Assembly: GCA_013396915.1 (NCBI GenBank)
Contig: VWZL01005057.1
Coordinates: forward strand, 1-64,000
Length of the DNA: 64,000 bases
Direction of reading: 5' to 3'
Source: Stercorarius parasiticus
Lineage: Eukaryota; Chordata; Aves; Charadriiformes; Stercorariidae
In this document: positions 24,766 to 38,689 of the stretch, one piece after another
Layout: each line of letters opens with the position of its first letter
How positions within the stretch are numbered: the stretch's first letter is position 1
The notes under the pieces: generated by a model
What the model was told of the DNA's origin: nothing
The model's database searches: none
The model's input: only the letters and a program-made list of their open reading frames with translations
Translations under genes and position numbers: made by a program

Positions 24766-27700
24766 CACCAATTAATTAAATTTGGGGAAAACATATTGAT
24801 GAAGAAGACAAAGGAAATCCAAAATTACCAGGAAATGTTAGCATTTTCACGTGTACCTATTTTAAGTTTTTGGAAGCTGGGAGTCCAGTCATCAGGATTT
24901 ACAGTGGACTATGGTACAAAGCTACAAAACTTCTTACCTTTGTCACAGGAGTAGACATCCTTCTGGGAAGAGTGGCTTGCCAGTGACGAATACAAAGCCC
25001 ATAGGTAGACACTTCAATTCAGTTAGAGTCACTTCCCTGATAGCAAAAAGGAGTGTAAAATTTCTGTGAATTGTCTCCCTCCTGCTCAGTCCCTTCTGCT
25101 GACGAAAGACCCTGAGAGCTCTGGGCAGCAGGGAGGTGCCAAGCCGCGTACCTGCACCTCCGCATAGGGATGGCCAGTTGGAGACTCTGTCTGCTCTGAG
25201 AGCCTGGCTGGCCCACTTTCTGCCTTCATTTCCCAAAAACAAGAAGGCTGCAGACACTTTCAAAGAAACCTATATGGCCCCAGGGTATTGTTTTCTTCAC
25301 TTTGGATTTCAGTAAGACACAGTATCCTAATTCAGTCAGGTTATTTTGAACACCCTACCAATGTAGTTTGCTTTCCACAGATTTTTTGGTAATAAATAGT
25401 GATGTATACTGAACCAGACGTCCATTTTCTCTTGGCTGCTGTTCAGAAGCATAACTGTTTATACAAAATATTTGTTTTTAGTTTTTTTCCTGTGAATTTT
25501 GTAAGGATTCCTTTTACCATATGTAGAGACAAGTAAAGCAAATGACGCTGACAGCTACTGGCCTATAGAGGTTAATCTCTTTTAAATGAAACGTAAGGCC
25601 AGACCTTCCTTGTTAACTGTAAAATATTATTCCCACGGGTTTGCCTATTTTCAGTCTTAAATATCAGGTTTTCACTTAATTGCTTGAGCATATGTATGCT
25701 GAAAACACCTATTCTGAAGAAATGTTATGCATACCTCTTGTTACATTGTGTACGCTGATCTATTGTTATACACCTCATTCATTTAGAGCTGATAATGCTT
25801 CAGGCAAATTCCTATGAAAGATTTTATACAGCAAGGTCCAAACAGGTTTTTTGTACATTTCTTAGGATTATCTCCTATGGCTTTTGTTTAATGCTCTTAC
25901 CAATTTCACATTCCTAAATAATCCTAAAACCCATGTTGGGATTCCTTTGCTTATTTAATTATACATAAAGTTTTGAAGAATTACGCTTAGATTTTTATAG
26001 GGAGATCATTATATACCATGCATTTTGTTTCTCCTTTTGAGACAGCGAATGTCTTGAGGATAAGATGTGAACATACTACAAATCCAAACAATTTAAATAG
26101 TCATCATATGTAAAATAAAAGAAAGGCTGTATGAAATAGAGAAACTGATGTCATTGCAGTTAGGCAGTGGGTATGCATGCACTTTAACTCTAGGGAGACC
26201 ACCAAAACACAATCCAAAAGAGGGCATTTCCATTCTAAATTACTTATGCTTACGTTTACATACATTCTCACAAAGTATGCACTACCCTACTGCAGGTTCT
26301 TTCCGTTGTTTTTATTCACTTTTTATTCACTCTTTTTAATACAGAAAATTCCTCGTAACTGCAAGAAGGAATCTGCACAGATAGCCTCCCCAGGTTTGAG
26401 TGTGCAGAGCTGAATGAGCTGATTCATTCAGGGAATGAAATAAAAGGGAAAAAAATCCCTTTTACTTGTTAGCTGAGCACTTTCAAAACATAATCATGCA
26501 GAGAACCCAAAGAAGGACCCCTATAACAGCGTTATTACAGGGACAGAAGAGAGCAGAGTCTCAAGGGAGCTCTGTGCAGTGCCTGGGAGTCTGGGAGCTG
26601 ATTTCAGGGCTATCCCGGGGTGTGAGCTTACAAACACCACCTGTACAGAAGCCTAGGAAACCTCACCAAGCTATAAAATAATAACTAAATAATCAAAAGG
26701 CATCCAGTGTCAGAAAGTATTTGGCAACTCCAAGGTGCAGGTCTTACACTTCATTTGCACATATTCTCTTTCAATACTTTGCATTTTAACTTGTTCTGGC
26801 AATTATGTTTCATTATGAATAGTCCACCTTTGATTGATGGGTGGAGCTGACACTGTTAATTAGGATTTTGACCCCACTTCCTTGAAAGCCAATGACAAAA
26901 CTCCTATTGACTTCAAATAGCACAGGAGAGAGCATTAAAGAATGAGCTTTTATTGTACTCATATCAAGTAAATTGCTAATACCTAGACACTGCTTAAAGA
27001 TGATGAGTATACGTACGGAAACACTGGCAGCCAAAGATGCCTTGAATTTTGCTACACAGGCTTCAATTTTTCAATACTGCATACTGAAAAGATACCTACT
27101 TTCATAATGCATAGGTTTATCATCTGAAATTAGATAATTGTCAAATGAAATTAAACAATTTTACAGAGGTATGTTGATTTTCTATTAGTATGCGTTCCAA
27201 AATATCAGGGGAATTTTGCTACTGGCTTCAGCGCGTCCCCGAACTCATTCCAGAAAACTGACAGATTTATGGAAGGTAGATTTCAATACCGCTTCCCCCA
27301 CCTATTTCATAGAACAATAATATTGTATTTATAACATCTTGCTTTCTGTATCCACATATTTCCTTTTCCACAAAGGAAGAAGTTTATAAACAATGACCCT
27401 AATGTGATGTGGATAAGCAAGAACATCAGTAGGGCAATTCCTTCTTCCATGTCAAACATGAAAAAGGAAAAGACACAAGACTAACGCCTACAGTGCACTT
27501 CCCGTCAGCGCAAAACTGGTGGGGGGACATTCAACGGGACTGGTGGGGAAAATGTGGTAGCCTGTGCCTTAAAGAGTGGAAAATCTGGAGCCTGGGGCTG
27601 CAATGACATGTGGGGGTTTTTTCCACAACAAAGCTGGCGCCCAAGTCCTAACGCTGTTTTGGCCCATATCACTGTTCATTTTTCCCTCAGTTGTGCTGCT

Positions 27701-28999
27701 GTGCTTCTTTGTGGGGTTATTACAGTACAGTGTCACTCAGAGGTGGGAACAAACAAGGAACTTCTAAGATACCAGAGGAGACAGAAAATATCTAAAGCAG
27801 ATTTATTCATGAAGACATACTTTAAAGTACAGAGAGAAGAATCATTTATGTGTAAATCACTGACTCGTATAGTTTGAGTACGTAAGTTGTATTAAGTATA
27901 ACGAATCATGAGTCCGGAAGTGTGAGTCCCCTCATACTCAGAATAGCAAGTCTCAATATCCCAGTCCCAGAATTAGTATGGCATCAGTTTTTATGTGAGT
28001 TATCTTATAAAAGATCAGAAGTCTTTTAAAATAACACTGACATGGGCAAGGTATTTCAGTATTTTAACCATGACATTTTAGAGACTACTTGGAAATGCTG
28101 CTGCCATTGGCAGATGTCAGGTATCTAGTGGAGTTCTTCACCACTGGATTTTGGGTCCCTGATAAATCATGCTTGAAATTAACCTTGGGGGGAGGCACCC
28201 CTTCAAGAGGCTAGATAGTTGAGCTGCAATAGCAAGCAGATAATCCCTTTTTCCATGGTTTGGATTTAGCGTGGTGGCTTAGGAACTTACCATTTTATAC
28301 TCCTATATACTTCCACGTTTTGGTCTCTCCAGAACGCTTTCTAGCACTGATATGACACATGCCTTGTCCAGGGGCAGTCATGCCCTTTGGCAACCCACAC
28401 GTTTAAGAGGAAGAATGTCTCCTGCTACAGCCTAAATTTCTCTCCTGCAAATAGGCACAGGACCAGCTGCAGAGGGTAGACAGTCGTTACCTCCTACCAG
28501 GTGGAAATGATTAAAGAAATAATCATGATCTGCACTGGCCAACTTATGGCCCTATGCTTCCCAGATGAGTTAAATTAGTACAATTGCAGCCTGATTAAAC
28601 CACATCTCTTGCATCTTAATTTCCTTCTGGTATATCTGGTTCAATCAAGCTCCTTCCAATGGATTCACATTTCCATTAAGAGTATCACACCAGCCTTGCA
28701 GATCAAAGTGGACATTTATCAGAGCCCTTTTCAGTGAATAGTTATATTATAATGGGGCTCTCAAAAACTAATTTAGAATACACCAGCCTTCATAGATCTT
28801 GTTTTCATAGCAAGTTGCTTTTAAATAAATGTCTGATAATGCCAAGAAAATGAATAATGAATTTGCATAAAATGAATTTTTTTAAGTCTGCTAAGTGTAT
28901 ACAGAAATATATTTATCTGAAGGGATGTATGAGGGAATTGGACAAACAAAAAGGTCTCTTCTCTCTATAAAGATATATGGCATTAACCAATTTATAAGA

Positions 29000-29023
29000 A
29001 ACTATATATAGTGTTATATAGTT
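29000..29023. repeat. Short inverted repeat AACTATATA / TATATAGTT
   Basis: Two perfect 9-nt arms (29000-29008 and 29015-29023) flank a 6-nt loop. The arms are AT-only apart from one base pair. A cruciform is possible, but such structures arise easily by chance in AT-rich DNA. Confidence 0.5.
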
Positions 29024-29144
29024 ACTGATGCGAACTTAAGAACATAAGCCAATGATAAAATAACTGTTAAATCTCTTTAGATTATTTTTCAGGGAAATGT
29101 AATTGTGCTGTTGCATAGGTTTTAATTTCTACACTACTTAAGCC

Positions 29145-29165
29145 CAAAACAAAACAAAACAAAAC
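29145..29165. repeat. (CAAAA)4 microsatellite
   Basis: Four perfect CAAAA units occur in a row. Confidence 0.85.
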
Positions 29166-29288
29166 AGAAAAGAAGCTAATGTATGATATGGAAGGAGAAG
29201 GATGCAGAATTACCTTAGGAGGGTGTATGAATGATTTATTAGGGTCTTGACCACTTTATTTTAATGGACTGTTGACCAGTTTTCCACC

Positions 29289-29303
29289 AAAAAAAAAAAA
29301 AAG
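29289..29303. repeat. Poly(A) run of 15 bases
   Basis: This is an uninterrupted A run with no retrocopy body upstream. Confidence 0.8.
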
Positions 29304-32300
29304 CCACACAGGTTTGATTTGGGGTTTTTTTGTTGTTGTTAGTTTAAGAGATATGCAGCACAAATATTTTAGGTGTTTAATAGCATGACTAAAAATAAGT
29401 AAGACAAAAAGCTATAGCCATGATTCAACATTTGGATCATTAGCTTGCTCCTCAAATAGCATAGGGGTTCACCTGAACTTTGCATGAAGTATGAGTCTGC
29501 TGTAAAAATCCTGGTAAATAAGATAAATCTCCAACAGCAAGAATATTCAAATGCTATTGTGATTAGTGTAGTTCTAAAATAAGCTCAAAAGGATGCTCCA
29601 GGATAATAGGAGCATATAATTAAGTTGCACGGATTTAACAGATTAATTACTAGCTAATCATAATGGTTTACCTATTGTGTAGCTGGGGGCTTTGAGAGAT
29701 GTTGGAAAATACGTTGTTATTATTGTTACTACTACATAAAATTCAGAAATGTTCTGTCTCTGCTGTTGTAGAGTTCTGAATTTTCTATTACATTTCTGTT
29801 TTGTATCTCAAAATCAGGATATGTTTTCACAATTAAGAGGACATAGCTTTTTCACACTAGGTAGACTAACAACAAGTGAGAAATAGTCAAGAGAGGAACA
29901 TGTTGTGAACTTTAAAATGGATTTTTACTACTATTATCCTACTACTCCACCCACTTGATGCCAGCACGCCCTGTGAACTGTCTATACAGTTTTGGCAGCT
30001 GCTGGGTCCAACCTGATGGTACTCGCATGATTGTTTATTGTAGTATATGAATGCACTTCAAGGTAGGACTTCGTTGAAAGCTATTTCTAGTGGGCAATAT
30101 TTTACAGCTGAAGCGAATCCCTGTGGATTTGAACGGATGTGTACAGATCAGTAAGTGTAATTGTGTATAACGTTGATTGTCCATAATGGATGGGAATGCC
30201 ATATATCTTTGGGATAAGTGAGCTGTTTACTTTTCATTAGATAACCTGCCAGCTCACAGCAGCACCACGTGGTAATGTATTAAACTATAACCTTTAGCCA
30301 TTGCAGAAACTTCCCTGAATTCCAGCTGACCTTCTTCTGTTCCCCTCTAACTGGGAAGTGAATTGTGAAAGAACACAAACTGGCCAGCTAAAATTAGATG
30401 TTCAGTGTTACAGGTCAAGTTTATATTATATATGCCATCAGTGTACGCCACTTACACAGTAAGGATGGCTTTGTTACCTGTCTACTTAAAAGGTAAAGTT
30501 GTCGCTATCCAGACATTCATATAATGGGTGATCTCCACTTTGCAGATTAATCTTCTATCATTGCCCCTACTGGAGAGGGACAGAAAGGTTTAAGAAAAAA
30601 TACAACTAATTAAGGTATTTCAATATAGCCATACTTTGGAATGTGGTAGTTATTTTTTTCCATTTTTTAACAGGCTGATATTTTCTCTGGAATAAATGGA
30701 ATCCCTTTTTAGTGATTTTTACATTGAAAGATTGAAGAGTTTTTAACAATATCCATAGCATTGATTTCTCTTTTTGTCTTAAGATCTGATCTCATATTAT
30801 TGTAATATTTCTATTAATTCTAATGAAGGAAACAAATGGTTTGCACTTTTTGTCTTATATTTGTTAAGATTAAAGATCACGCAGCTTTTTACCATGAGGC
30901 TGAATGTCAGTTTCACTTCTAATAAATAAGTTCAAGAAATCCAAGACAGCCACCTTGATCCAGTCAGCCCTTAAACAGAAATGTCATATACAATAACTTA
31001 AAAAATCTACCAAATTCAGCATAAAAATACAGAATTTCCACAATCTGTTCAAATACTCGCTTGAAAGGCAGTTTGTGCCATCGTATTCCTGACTCGTGTC
31101 TGACCAGCAAAGCTGAGAGACATTCAGAACTTATTAGAAACAAAGGCTATTCCCAAAAGTATACGACATGCTATTTTCAGGACAGTTGTTTTGAAATAGA
31201 GGAATGTTTTTGTCTCAGGTGACTCATAGATTTAAAAGCTGACTAATGTGTCAGAGAGGATCTGTGAGGTATGCCTCCTCTGAAGAAGTATCGTCACAGA
31301 GGTCACATTTGTTTGGTGCTATGGCCAGGCAGTGAACATTAATAAGATAACCTGAAGATCCTCTTGGCCTTTGGCAGCAGTTCACACCTTCCTTCTTACT
31401 GTAATATCACACTAACTATAAATATAAAATAACTAGACCTGGCAAGAATCTTACCATAAATTGGTTAATCATGATCAAAATAGCCTCTGGTGCAATATTC
31501 CCCAAGATACAGACACATCAATAAATGGCTCTCCAATACAACCACAAGTTTTAAGAGAGTAATAACACTTGATGACAACTAACTATGCCATATTTGACAA
31601 GGGCTGCCTCAGGTCAAGCGCTTTGCCTATGAAATGCATAGCATTGAATAATTTGGCTAATTATATTCATACCTTTATATCCAAGTTCTCAAGCAATTAA
31701 GTAATTCTGTCCTTAACTAACTGAATTCCACTGGACCATTCTTCAAATAAGGACAGTCCTCAGAATAAAAGTGAAAGATACATCTTTCATAAACCCCAGT
31801 GACTTTCTTTTAAGAGAAAGAAAAGGAACTAATGGTGAGCAAGTTACTTTTTGTTTGCCTGTAGTTATACCCATGAGATCAACTTTGTCTAAGCTAGTTG
31901 CACTTATTAGTTCTGGATACCATAGCACATTTCTGTTAGTGAGCTTATCAAGTATGTGTTTCCAGGATGCTGAAAAAAAAATCTATTGCTTGCCTACAAG
32001 GAATTACAAGATTTGACTCACAGATACATTCCCAATACACCAGGGAGACTACTAGACTTTAAGAAGAAGCTGGTGAAAGTATTTTGAAGCACTCCCTTAT
32101 ACAGATTAATTTCTAATCACATATGTATGTTGTCAGCATAAATTTTGCCCAACCTTACTTTACACGTTAATGTAAATGTTTACTGATACTAGTATTAATG
32201 TAATCACGGTAACAGTTATACCTATTACTCCTTCTGCAATTAGGGGATAAACCAAGGTCTTCCAAAGTGATTGGTAAATTATATTCTGTGATTTCAAGAA

Positions 32301-34941
32301 GCCTTAAAGAGGCCTGTCCATCAGATTGTTAACGTTTAACTCCTGAGAAGCAGGACTGTATGAAAGATTACTAAATTAAGCATCCAAAGAAACACTCACA
32401 ATTATTACCCTTAGTTCAAAAAAATCTTGACCAACATGTGACTGTAGGGTAGATATCATCACAGCTGACAATGCGCTATAAATATGAAGTTCTTGAGCTT
32501 CTTGAAAAGTCTGCAAGGTAAGCAGCAGTGACACTGTAAATTCTACTGTGTAATTTTGCTGTGTACATATTCATGTACAATTCCGAATTGATAATGACAC
32601 ACTTTTTGCATCTGATTAGTCATGATACAAAAGCCAGAGGGAAAAATGTATAGTCATAAGGATGAACTTCCTGAATCTTTTACTTCTGCGGCATTAATGG
32701 TATTTCTGCAGATTCAAATGGGATTATTCTTGAGTTATTTCCAATGCAGGAGCAGCAGCATTAAAGCTGAGCTTCCAACACAAACCAAAGCAGTAAATGT
32801 ACATTCCTCTATTATTTACACAAACACAAACTTTATCCTAAATTCAGTTTTAATTACAAAGTATTTAATGATAAACTGGTCTTTCTACATGTGTCCACGT
32901 TTACATACACTGAGGTCTATAAATTTACTATTCCCTAAGAATGGTATCTAACCCTGAAAAAAAATCTGAGCTGCGCAAGAAATCAGAGCTTCTGTTTCCA
33001 AATCTTAGGACCTGGCATAAAACACTAAGTTAATATTCAGACGCTATATTTATTATACATGACAAGAGATAATAAGGTGTTATTAATACATAATAAGTAT
33101 AATGTATTAGGAATGTAATGAAGATGCAGTCTCTGACTTTAAACCAATTATATCATTCCACTGTTTTATGCTGAAAAATTTGCCTGAATTTTCTTAAGAG
33201 TTCAAAAGGAATAGAATCAATATTTCTTGAATATATTGTTTTCTAGATCTGATCATAATGTTGCCAGTCTTTCCTGTGAGTCTCAGTCATATTTTCTCCT
33301 AGAGATACATGAATATATTGCAAACTCATCTTTGCCTTTAACAGAAGGCTGTTTTTGCAAAAACGAAAATTGAATATGGGACCATACATGCAGCTGAAAG
33401 CCAGAAGATGAATACAAAGCTACACACACTGTGTATAGATCAGCCTCATGGAAGCCTGATTCATGCAATTTCTGTGCTTGAGAATAGCAGTACTGTGGAT
33501 AACTTAGAATACCCTGTTTCCTCACTTCTTTTTCCTTGACTAGATTTTTCAATATTTTCTTTCATTAACCTTTAATTAAGTTTTTAAGACTCTATATCTC
33601 ATTGAAGCAGCTCCAGATTGCAGTAGCAGGAAAATATTAATATTATTCATCGTCATTTAAACCCAATATTCTCTTCTACCTCTTCTACCTACGTGTGTTC
33701 ATCTCAAAAAAGCAACCAATTGAAAGTATTATATTTAAGAAATGAGTTTGCCTGTGATAGTTCAAGCTATATATTGAGAAGAGGATTTATCAAGTCTTCT
33801 GTACTGAAAAGCTGCTAGAAAGGGAGATGCTGCTTGAAATAAGCCAAATAACAAAAACATGCGACAGGCTAGAGTTGTTAATAATAATTGTTACGACTAT
33901 ACTTTAATACATCACACAATTATAAGCACATTTATAACCCCATGACAGCTGTTAAGACTAGCAATGTCTCAGACTATATAGAATCTTTATCATGAAACAT
34001 TCCAAATACGTAGATGTAACAGAAGACTCGTGGAAACAAAAAGCAGCGGAAAACATTGTCTATGAATAAACCCATCACTAATGTGTCCTCTTGTTAGCTT
34101 GTGCAAAATGAGCATGTAGAGAAGAGAATCACTGTCTAGCTCAGAAGTGCACACCTAATCTAGCAACTCTACTTCCCCAAGAGCTCCTGCAAACCCTGCA
34201 CAGCTCCACATCACGCTGAGCATTGAGCAGTGCCTTAGAAAGCAGGCAAGAGCCCCCGCCTCCTTATGGAAAATGTGCCTCCCCTTTCCAGGGCATATAG
34301 ACATGAAATTTAAGGTAGTAGAGAGAAAAGACAAAGCATTCCCTAACAGTTCCCAATCCCATAAACATTCTCTAACGGCAAAGCAGCACACATTATTGAT
34401 CAGAAGAAAGAAGGAAGCATAAGAAATGACCAGGATATCACTTACTGGGCTTGGTCTGATTAATTTTAGGCTTTTCCAAACTAACATGACTGGTTTTGTT
34501 ATTTTCATCTTGTGGTTTGACTTCCTTTGGACAAGGACACATACTTTGCTGAAAACTACTTTAATCAAATGCAATTACAGTCTTACAATACATTTCAATA
34601 ACAACTATGCTTTCCCTTGGCATGTTAGATATCCACTGAAAAACACTGGATCAACAGTTATTCCTCAAGGAGCAAATAAGAAAAGGATGTACAGTCTTAG
34701 CATACTGACTTGTTTTTAATATAGATTTATTTTGGTAAATGCATCATCTTTACTGATGACAGCGATGTCCTATATTTAAAATTCAAAGCATTTCACAAAT
34801 GTCAATGAGTTAAAGTTCTGAGATATCTGAGTGATATGGAAGGGTTTTCAATTTCAAACACATGGGGAGCCACAGAAAAGTTTTACAGAAAAAGGACTCA
34901 AGTGCAACTTGCTGCAACCTGAAAGGCAGTTTAACTCTTCT

Positions 34942-34965
34942 CATCTCTACATAGATGTAGAGATG
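34942..34965. repeat. 24-bp near-perfect palindrome
   Basis: The arms CATCTCTACAT (34942-34952) and ATGTAGAGATG (34955-34965) are exact reverse complements separated by AG. No poly-T terminator follows and no gene is adjacent. See findings. Confidence 0.85.
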
Positions 34966-37783
34966 TCTTGTCGCTTCCTTTGCACTGCAGTTCTCCTGAC
35001 CCTACCATGAGATTTCATGAGCAGAAGAAAACTTGCAGATCTGTCTCACACAGCCTCAGAAAAACGCTGCTGCTGGCACAAGAGAAAGAGGTGGCCGAAG
35101 AGATGGGAGCTGGACCGCCTATTCTGGCAGCTGGCAGTTAGGCAATCTTTCCACTGATCAGCCCTGGCTACAATGTCAAACCACAAGCTTGTCCAGTGCA
35201 ACTCCTCCATTTTGTGTGTTAATCAAGAAATTACAAAATAACTCCTGTCATACCACAGCTACCCTTGAATCCAAACATTACATGAAGACAGAAATCTTGA
35301 AAAACCCCAATAATAATAGCAGACTTAAACCTGACCTGTCTTCTCTGTTATACATGAACAGAAATATCTGGATGTGGGGTTTTGTGCATTGGAAACATCT
35401 GTTGGGGCTCCCAAAAGAATAACTGCCTTATTTCAGTTTATACACAGAACTTGAGATGAAAGCAGCTAAAAATGCACCACATGCTACGATGTCTTTTTTT
35501 TCCTTTCTTTTTTTGGGTAGGGGGAGAGGCATTTTCCGTCAGACATAGGCTGCAGCAGCAGCTCTCCTAGAACAGTCTGGCACTGGTGGGAGGTGAGAGC
35601 GGAAAAATGAAGAGAGAACATAGCAAAGCTTCTCCATACCTATGGCAAAAAATTCCATGGCATTTTCTGTCACTGTACCAAACTTCTGTACCTCCTCCTG
35701 TACCTACTGCCTAACATTCTGAGGAAAAAAACGTTACAAATAAAAACCTGCACTATGCAAAGGAACCTTCAACTGATGCTGAAAATGTCTGGGATGCTGC
35801 AAAGCTACAGAAAAAGAAACGTGGTAAAACAAGCTGCAAAAGGAGTATGGAGGGTTTCAGAAGTCTCTCGCAAATCAAAGGTCTCATTCTTCTGAATTGA
35901 CAACTTTCATCAATTTTCATTAATTTTTCTTCCTACATGATTTTAAAATGAATGAGTCAGCCTATTAAGATCAAACAAGGGAAAGGAGGTACTGTATGTT
36001 TAACTTCCTCTGCTGCCTACGCAATTACCAATCCAGTGTAGAAAATAAAATCTTCACATAACCTACTTGAGACACATACCAGTTATTAGGCAACACTATG
36101 TTTTCAATTTATGTATTTTTTTTTACTTTTGATTAAAGATTTTAGCAGAAACATTTTGAATAATCTAATAAGTGAAATTTAAACTCATTCCTGAAAGCCA
36201 TTGTCTTACATAGATATGGAAAAAATTTAAAAAGCATTTTAGCGTCTTGGATTCCCTATAACTTCCCTTTTCATGAAAATTTCAATGGCCCTCAGTAGAG
36301 TCTGTCCACTGAATACAGTCAAACAGTTCCAGAGCTTTTCCCTCTATTTGTGGCAATAGATGCCTGGGGACAGCTTCTGTCAAGAGAAATAAACTTCACC
36401 AGTCAGATAAAAGTGGGCAAGCAGGAAGCACATTAAAACCAGCATCTTGCACTGTGAAAGGGAAGTGATATGAGCTGATCCACGTTTTCTATGGCAGGTG
36501 ATATGCCTGTAAACGAGCATTTGGTTAATAACAACTTATCTCCGAAGAACATGTCTGGACAGTATGATTGGTGCAGGTCTTTTTTTTTACTTCATAGCAG
36601 TGTTAGTTTGTGTTGTAAAGAAAAAAATCCAGTTTTCTGCATTGGCAGAGGTCGGGCCACTCTTGAGATGTAGGTGTGCATTATTGCATTTAAATAGGGG
36701 TTTCATTTCTAAGGGCTTGCAGATATTGGAGTTACTGCTCCTTCAGGCAAACTGACCCAAGCTGGTCCCCATCAACAGCCTTCTGCTTCGACACAGCAGG
36801 ACACTGTCTGTGGAGTTTATTCCGGTGTTTCTGAATGATTGGGCTCATAACCCGACTGAAAACTTCCCGGAATAACATTATCACATTTTATAGCACATAG
36901 TATATCTAAGAAATAGGCTGTTAGGAATGCAGTTTATGTATGTAACATTGTAAACTAAAGTGGATTTGCAGTGTTGTGAACAACAACACATGAAGTATTT
37001 TAAAACCATGTCTGGCTTAAGTTTGCCTGAGTTTTCCTCTTAGCCCCTTGAAAAAAGCTTAGTTTGTAGGCAATGAATGGTGAAGTCAGGTGACCAACAG
37101 CAACCCTCTCTATTTCTGAAATGAACCAGAAGTACGTAATATATGACTAGTCAGGGTGTCTGGCTTTTAAACTGGTACCAGCATGAATTATTCTTGTCCC
37201 TTTGGAGGGACAGATAACATCATAGCTGAGATTTGTAAATCTATCCCCTGCTCATCCCTCACTGCAATTTGTGCTCCTCTGATTTTGTGTCTAGACCCTT
37301 CTGAGCACAGAGTCCATCTGGTTGAGCATTAGTCAGCTAATGTCATCCTTGGCTCTGTGGACTGTGTTTTATCTTGAAATGCGTGTGAAAAAGTAGACAG
37401 TGTGAGCTAACCTATACTTATCAAGGCTGACATGTCAAGAGGAAATTCTGTTGAAGGAAGACATGGAAATTTAGCATGCAGATGACAGACAAAAGATTTA
37501 TTAAATTCCTGGGGTTGTGTGGCCAGTGATGTCTCTGTTTTTCTGACAGATTCCCATTTGTTGTTTTGCTTGTTGCCCTTTTGAACGGTAATTTGCTGTT
37601 TCACATCGGTCATTCTCAGGCCTTCTGCTGACAGGCGCATGAGAAGAGGGGTGCAGAATATTTCTCTTAGCATTTCTAGACTCCTAGATGCTTCCCAAGG
37701 AGAAAAAAGTAATGAGAATACAGCCTTGGCTTTTTTCTTCTGAAACTAGTACTTGAATCACACGAGGAGGCAAAATAACTGAC

Positions 37784-37796
37784 TTTTTTTTTTTTT
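37784..37796. repeat. Poly(T) run of 13 bases
   Basis: This is a T homopolymer followed by CTTTAATTT. It is simple sequence only. Confidence 0.75.
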
Positions 37797-38689
37797 CTTT
37801 AATTTCCACACTTACATACGTGCACACAGACTCACACACAAAACCATATAGAAGCCAGACAGATATGCCTGCAGGGTTCAGGCTGAGTTGAAGAACAAAC
37901 TGTTTTAATGAATATTTTGATCAATCTTGCCAAATTGATTTAGAGTGTGAGTGCAGTCTGGGAATTTTTCTCATTAGTACTGAACTTCATGATAGAGGAA
38001 CATGGAGTGGTGAGCTCATTAGTATCAGCCTGCCTATGTCTGAAGGCGTACATGATGACAGGATGACACAAGTGACAAGAGACAGGGGCTGTGGTGCTGC
38101 ATGTTAAAAATATCCCTCGCAGTGCTGCTCTGAAATATTAATTTTACTAACATAGTTCTTACAATCAGTTATGTTGAGTTAATAGAAGAATGAGGTGATT
38201 TCAGAGTACTTCCCTAAAAGGAAATACGCCAGCTCCTTCAGCGAAGAGTGAGACGAACACTTTAACATCTGCCTTGCATTAACAACTCGTTTGCTTCAAA
38301 AAGAGGAATATGCAGCAGATATGTTACACAGGAAATCAGAGCTGTTTCCCTTTACTGAGCAGAAAGATACACAAGATTGCCAGATAGGCTTTACCCGTAA
38401 TAAATCTGTGTTTTTAGAAAAACATTGTTACAAAGAAATAAATGAATAAAAATAAAAGGAAGAGTAAGAGCACAGATGAAACAGAGACTGGCAGCCTACC
38501 TCGTCTTCTCTCGACTGTAGCTGAAGCACAGCAGTAGCTCCAAGGAGCCCTGGAGTGGCCGCTACAGAATAACCTGCCAGCTCAAAGCATTTCCTCTTAA
38601 CCCCCGTGAGTTAGTGGTTGCCTTATGGCCTGAAGTATTGGACTTTATGTCGTCTATAAAAGCACTTTATGCTCTCTAATGTAATAGGG

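Larger units (their letters stand above)
17904..38689. other. About 20.8 kb of unique DNA, no supported gene
   Basis: This is the largest repeat-poor block of the window. I see no CR1 of recent type, LTR, DNA transposon or RNA gene. Open frames reach 139 codons (34155-34574 minus), 129 (35033-35422 plus) and 114 (21815-22159 plus). None has a recognisable domain, and all sit in modestly GC-richer patches where chance frames are longer. Long very AT-rich parts (for example 24.1-24.8, 28.8-30.2 and 33.0-34.0 kb) are typical of avian gene deserts or introns. Confidence 0.6.

Noticed and set aside
29034..29062. TTAAGAACATAAGCC, similar to the head of the old CR1 3' region
   Set aside because: Only about 17 bases match and nothing that follows continues the family, so chance cannot be excluded.
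34155..34574. 139-codon minus-strand open frame, the longest frame outside CR1 and simple repeats
   Set aside because: No recognisable domain, no supporting start or splice context I can defend, and a length expected by chance among six frames in 64 kb.
35033..35422. 129-codon plus-strand open frame
   Set aside because: No family resemblance and ordinary composition; it lies in a mildly GC-richer patch where chance frames are longer.
36290..36365. Possible further old CR1-like fragment (ACAGTTCCAGAGCTTTTCCC, GTGGCAATAGATGCC)
   Set aside because: The landmarks are out of order relative to the other three fragments and too short to support.
30241..38590. Shared word ATAACCTGCCAGCTCA at about 30242 and 38569
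   Set aside because: One shared 16-mer is expected by chance in 64 kb over both strands, and the similarity ends after about 24 bases.
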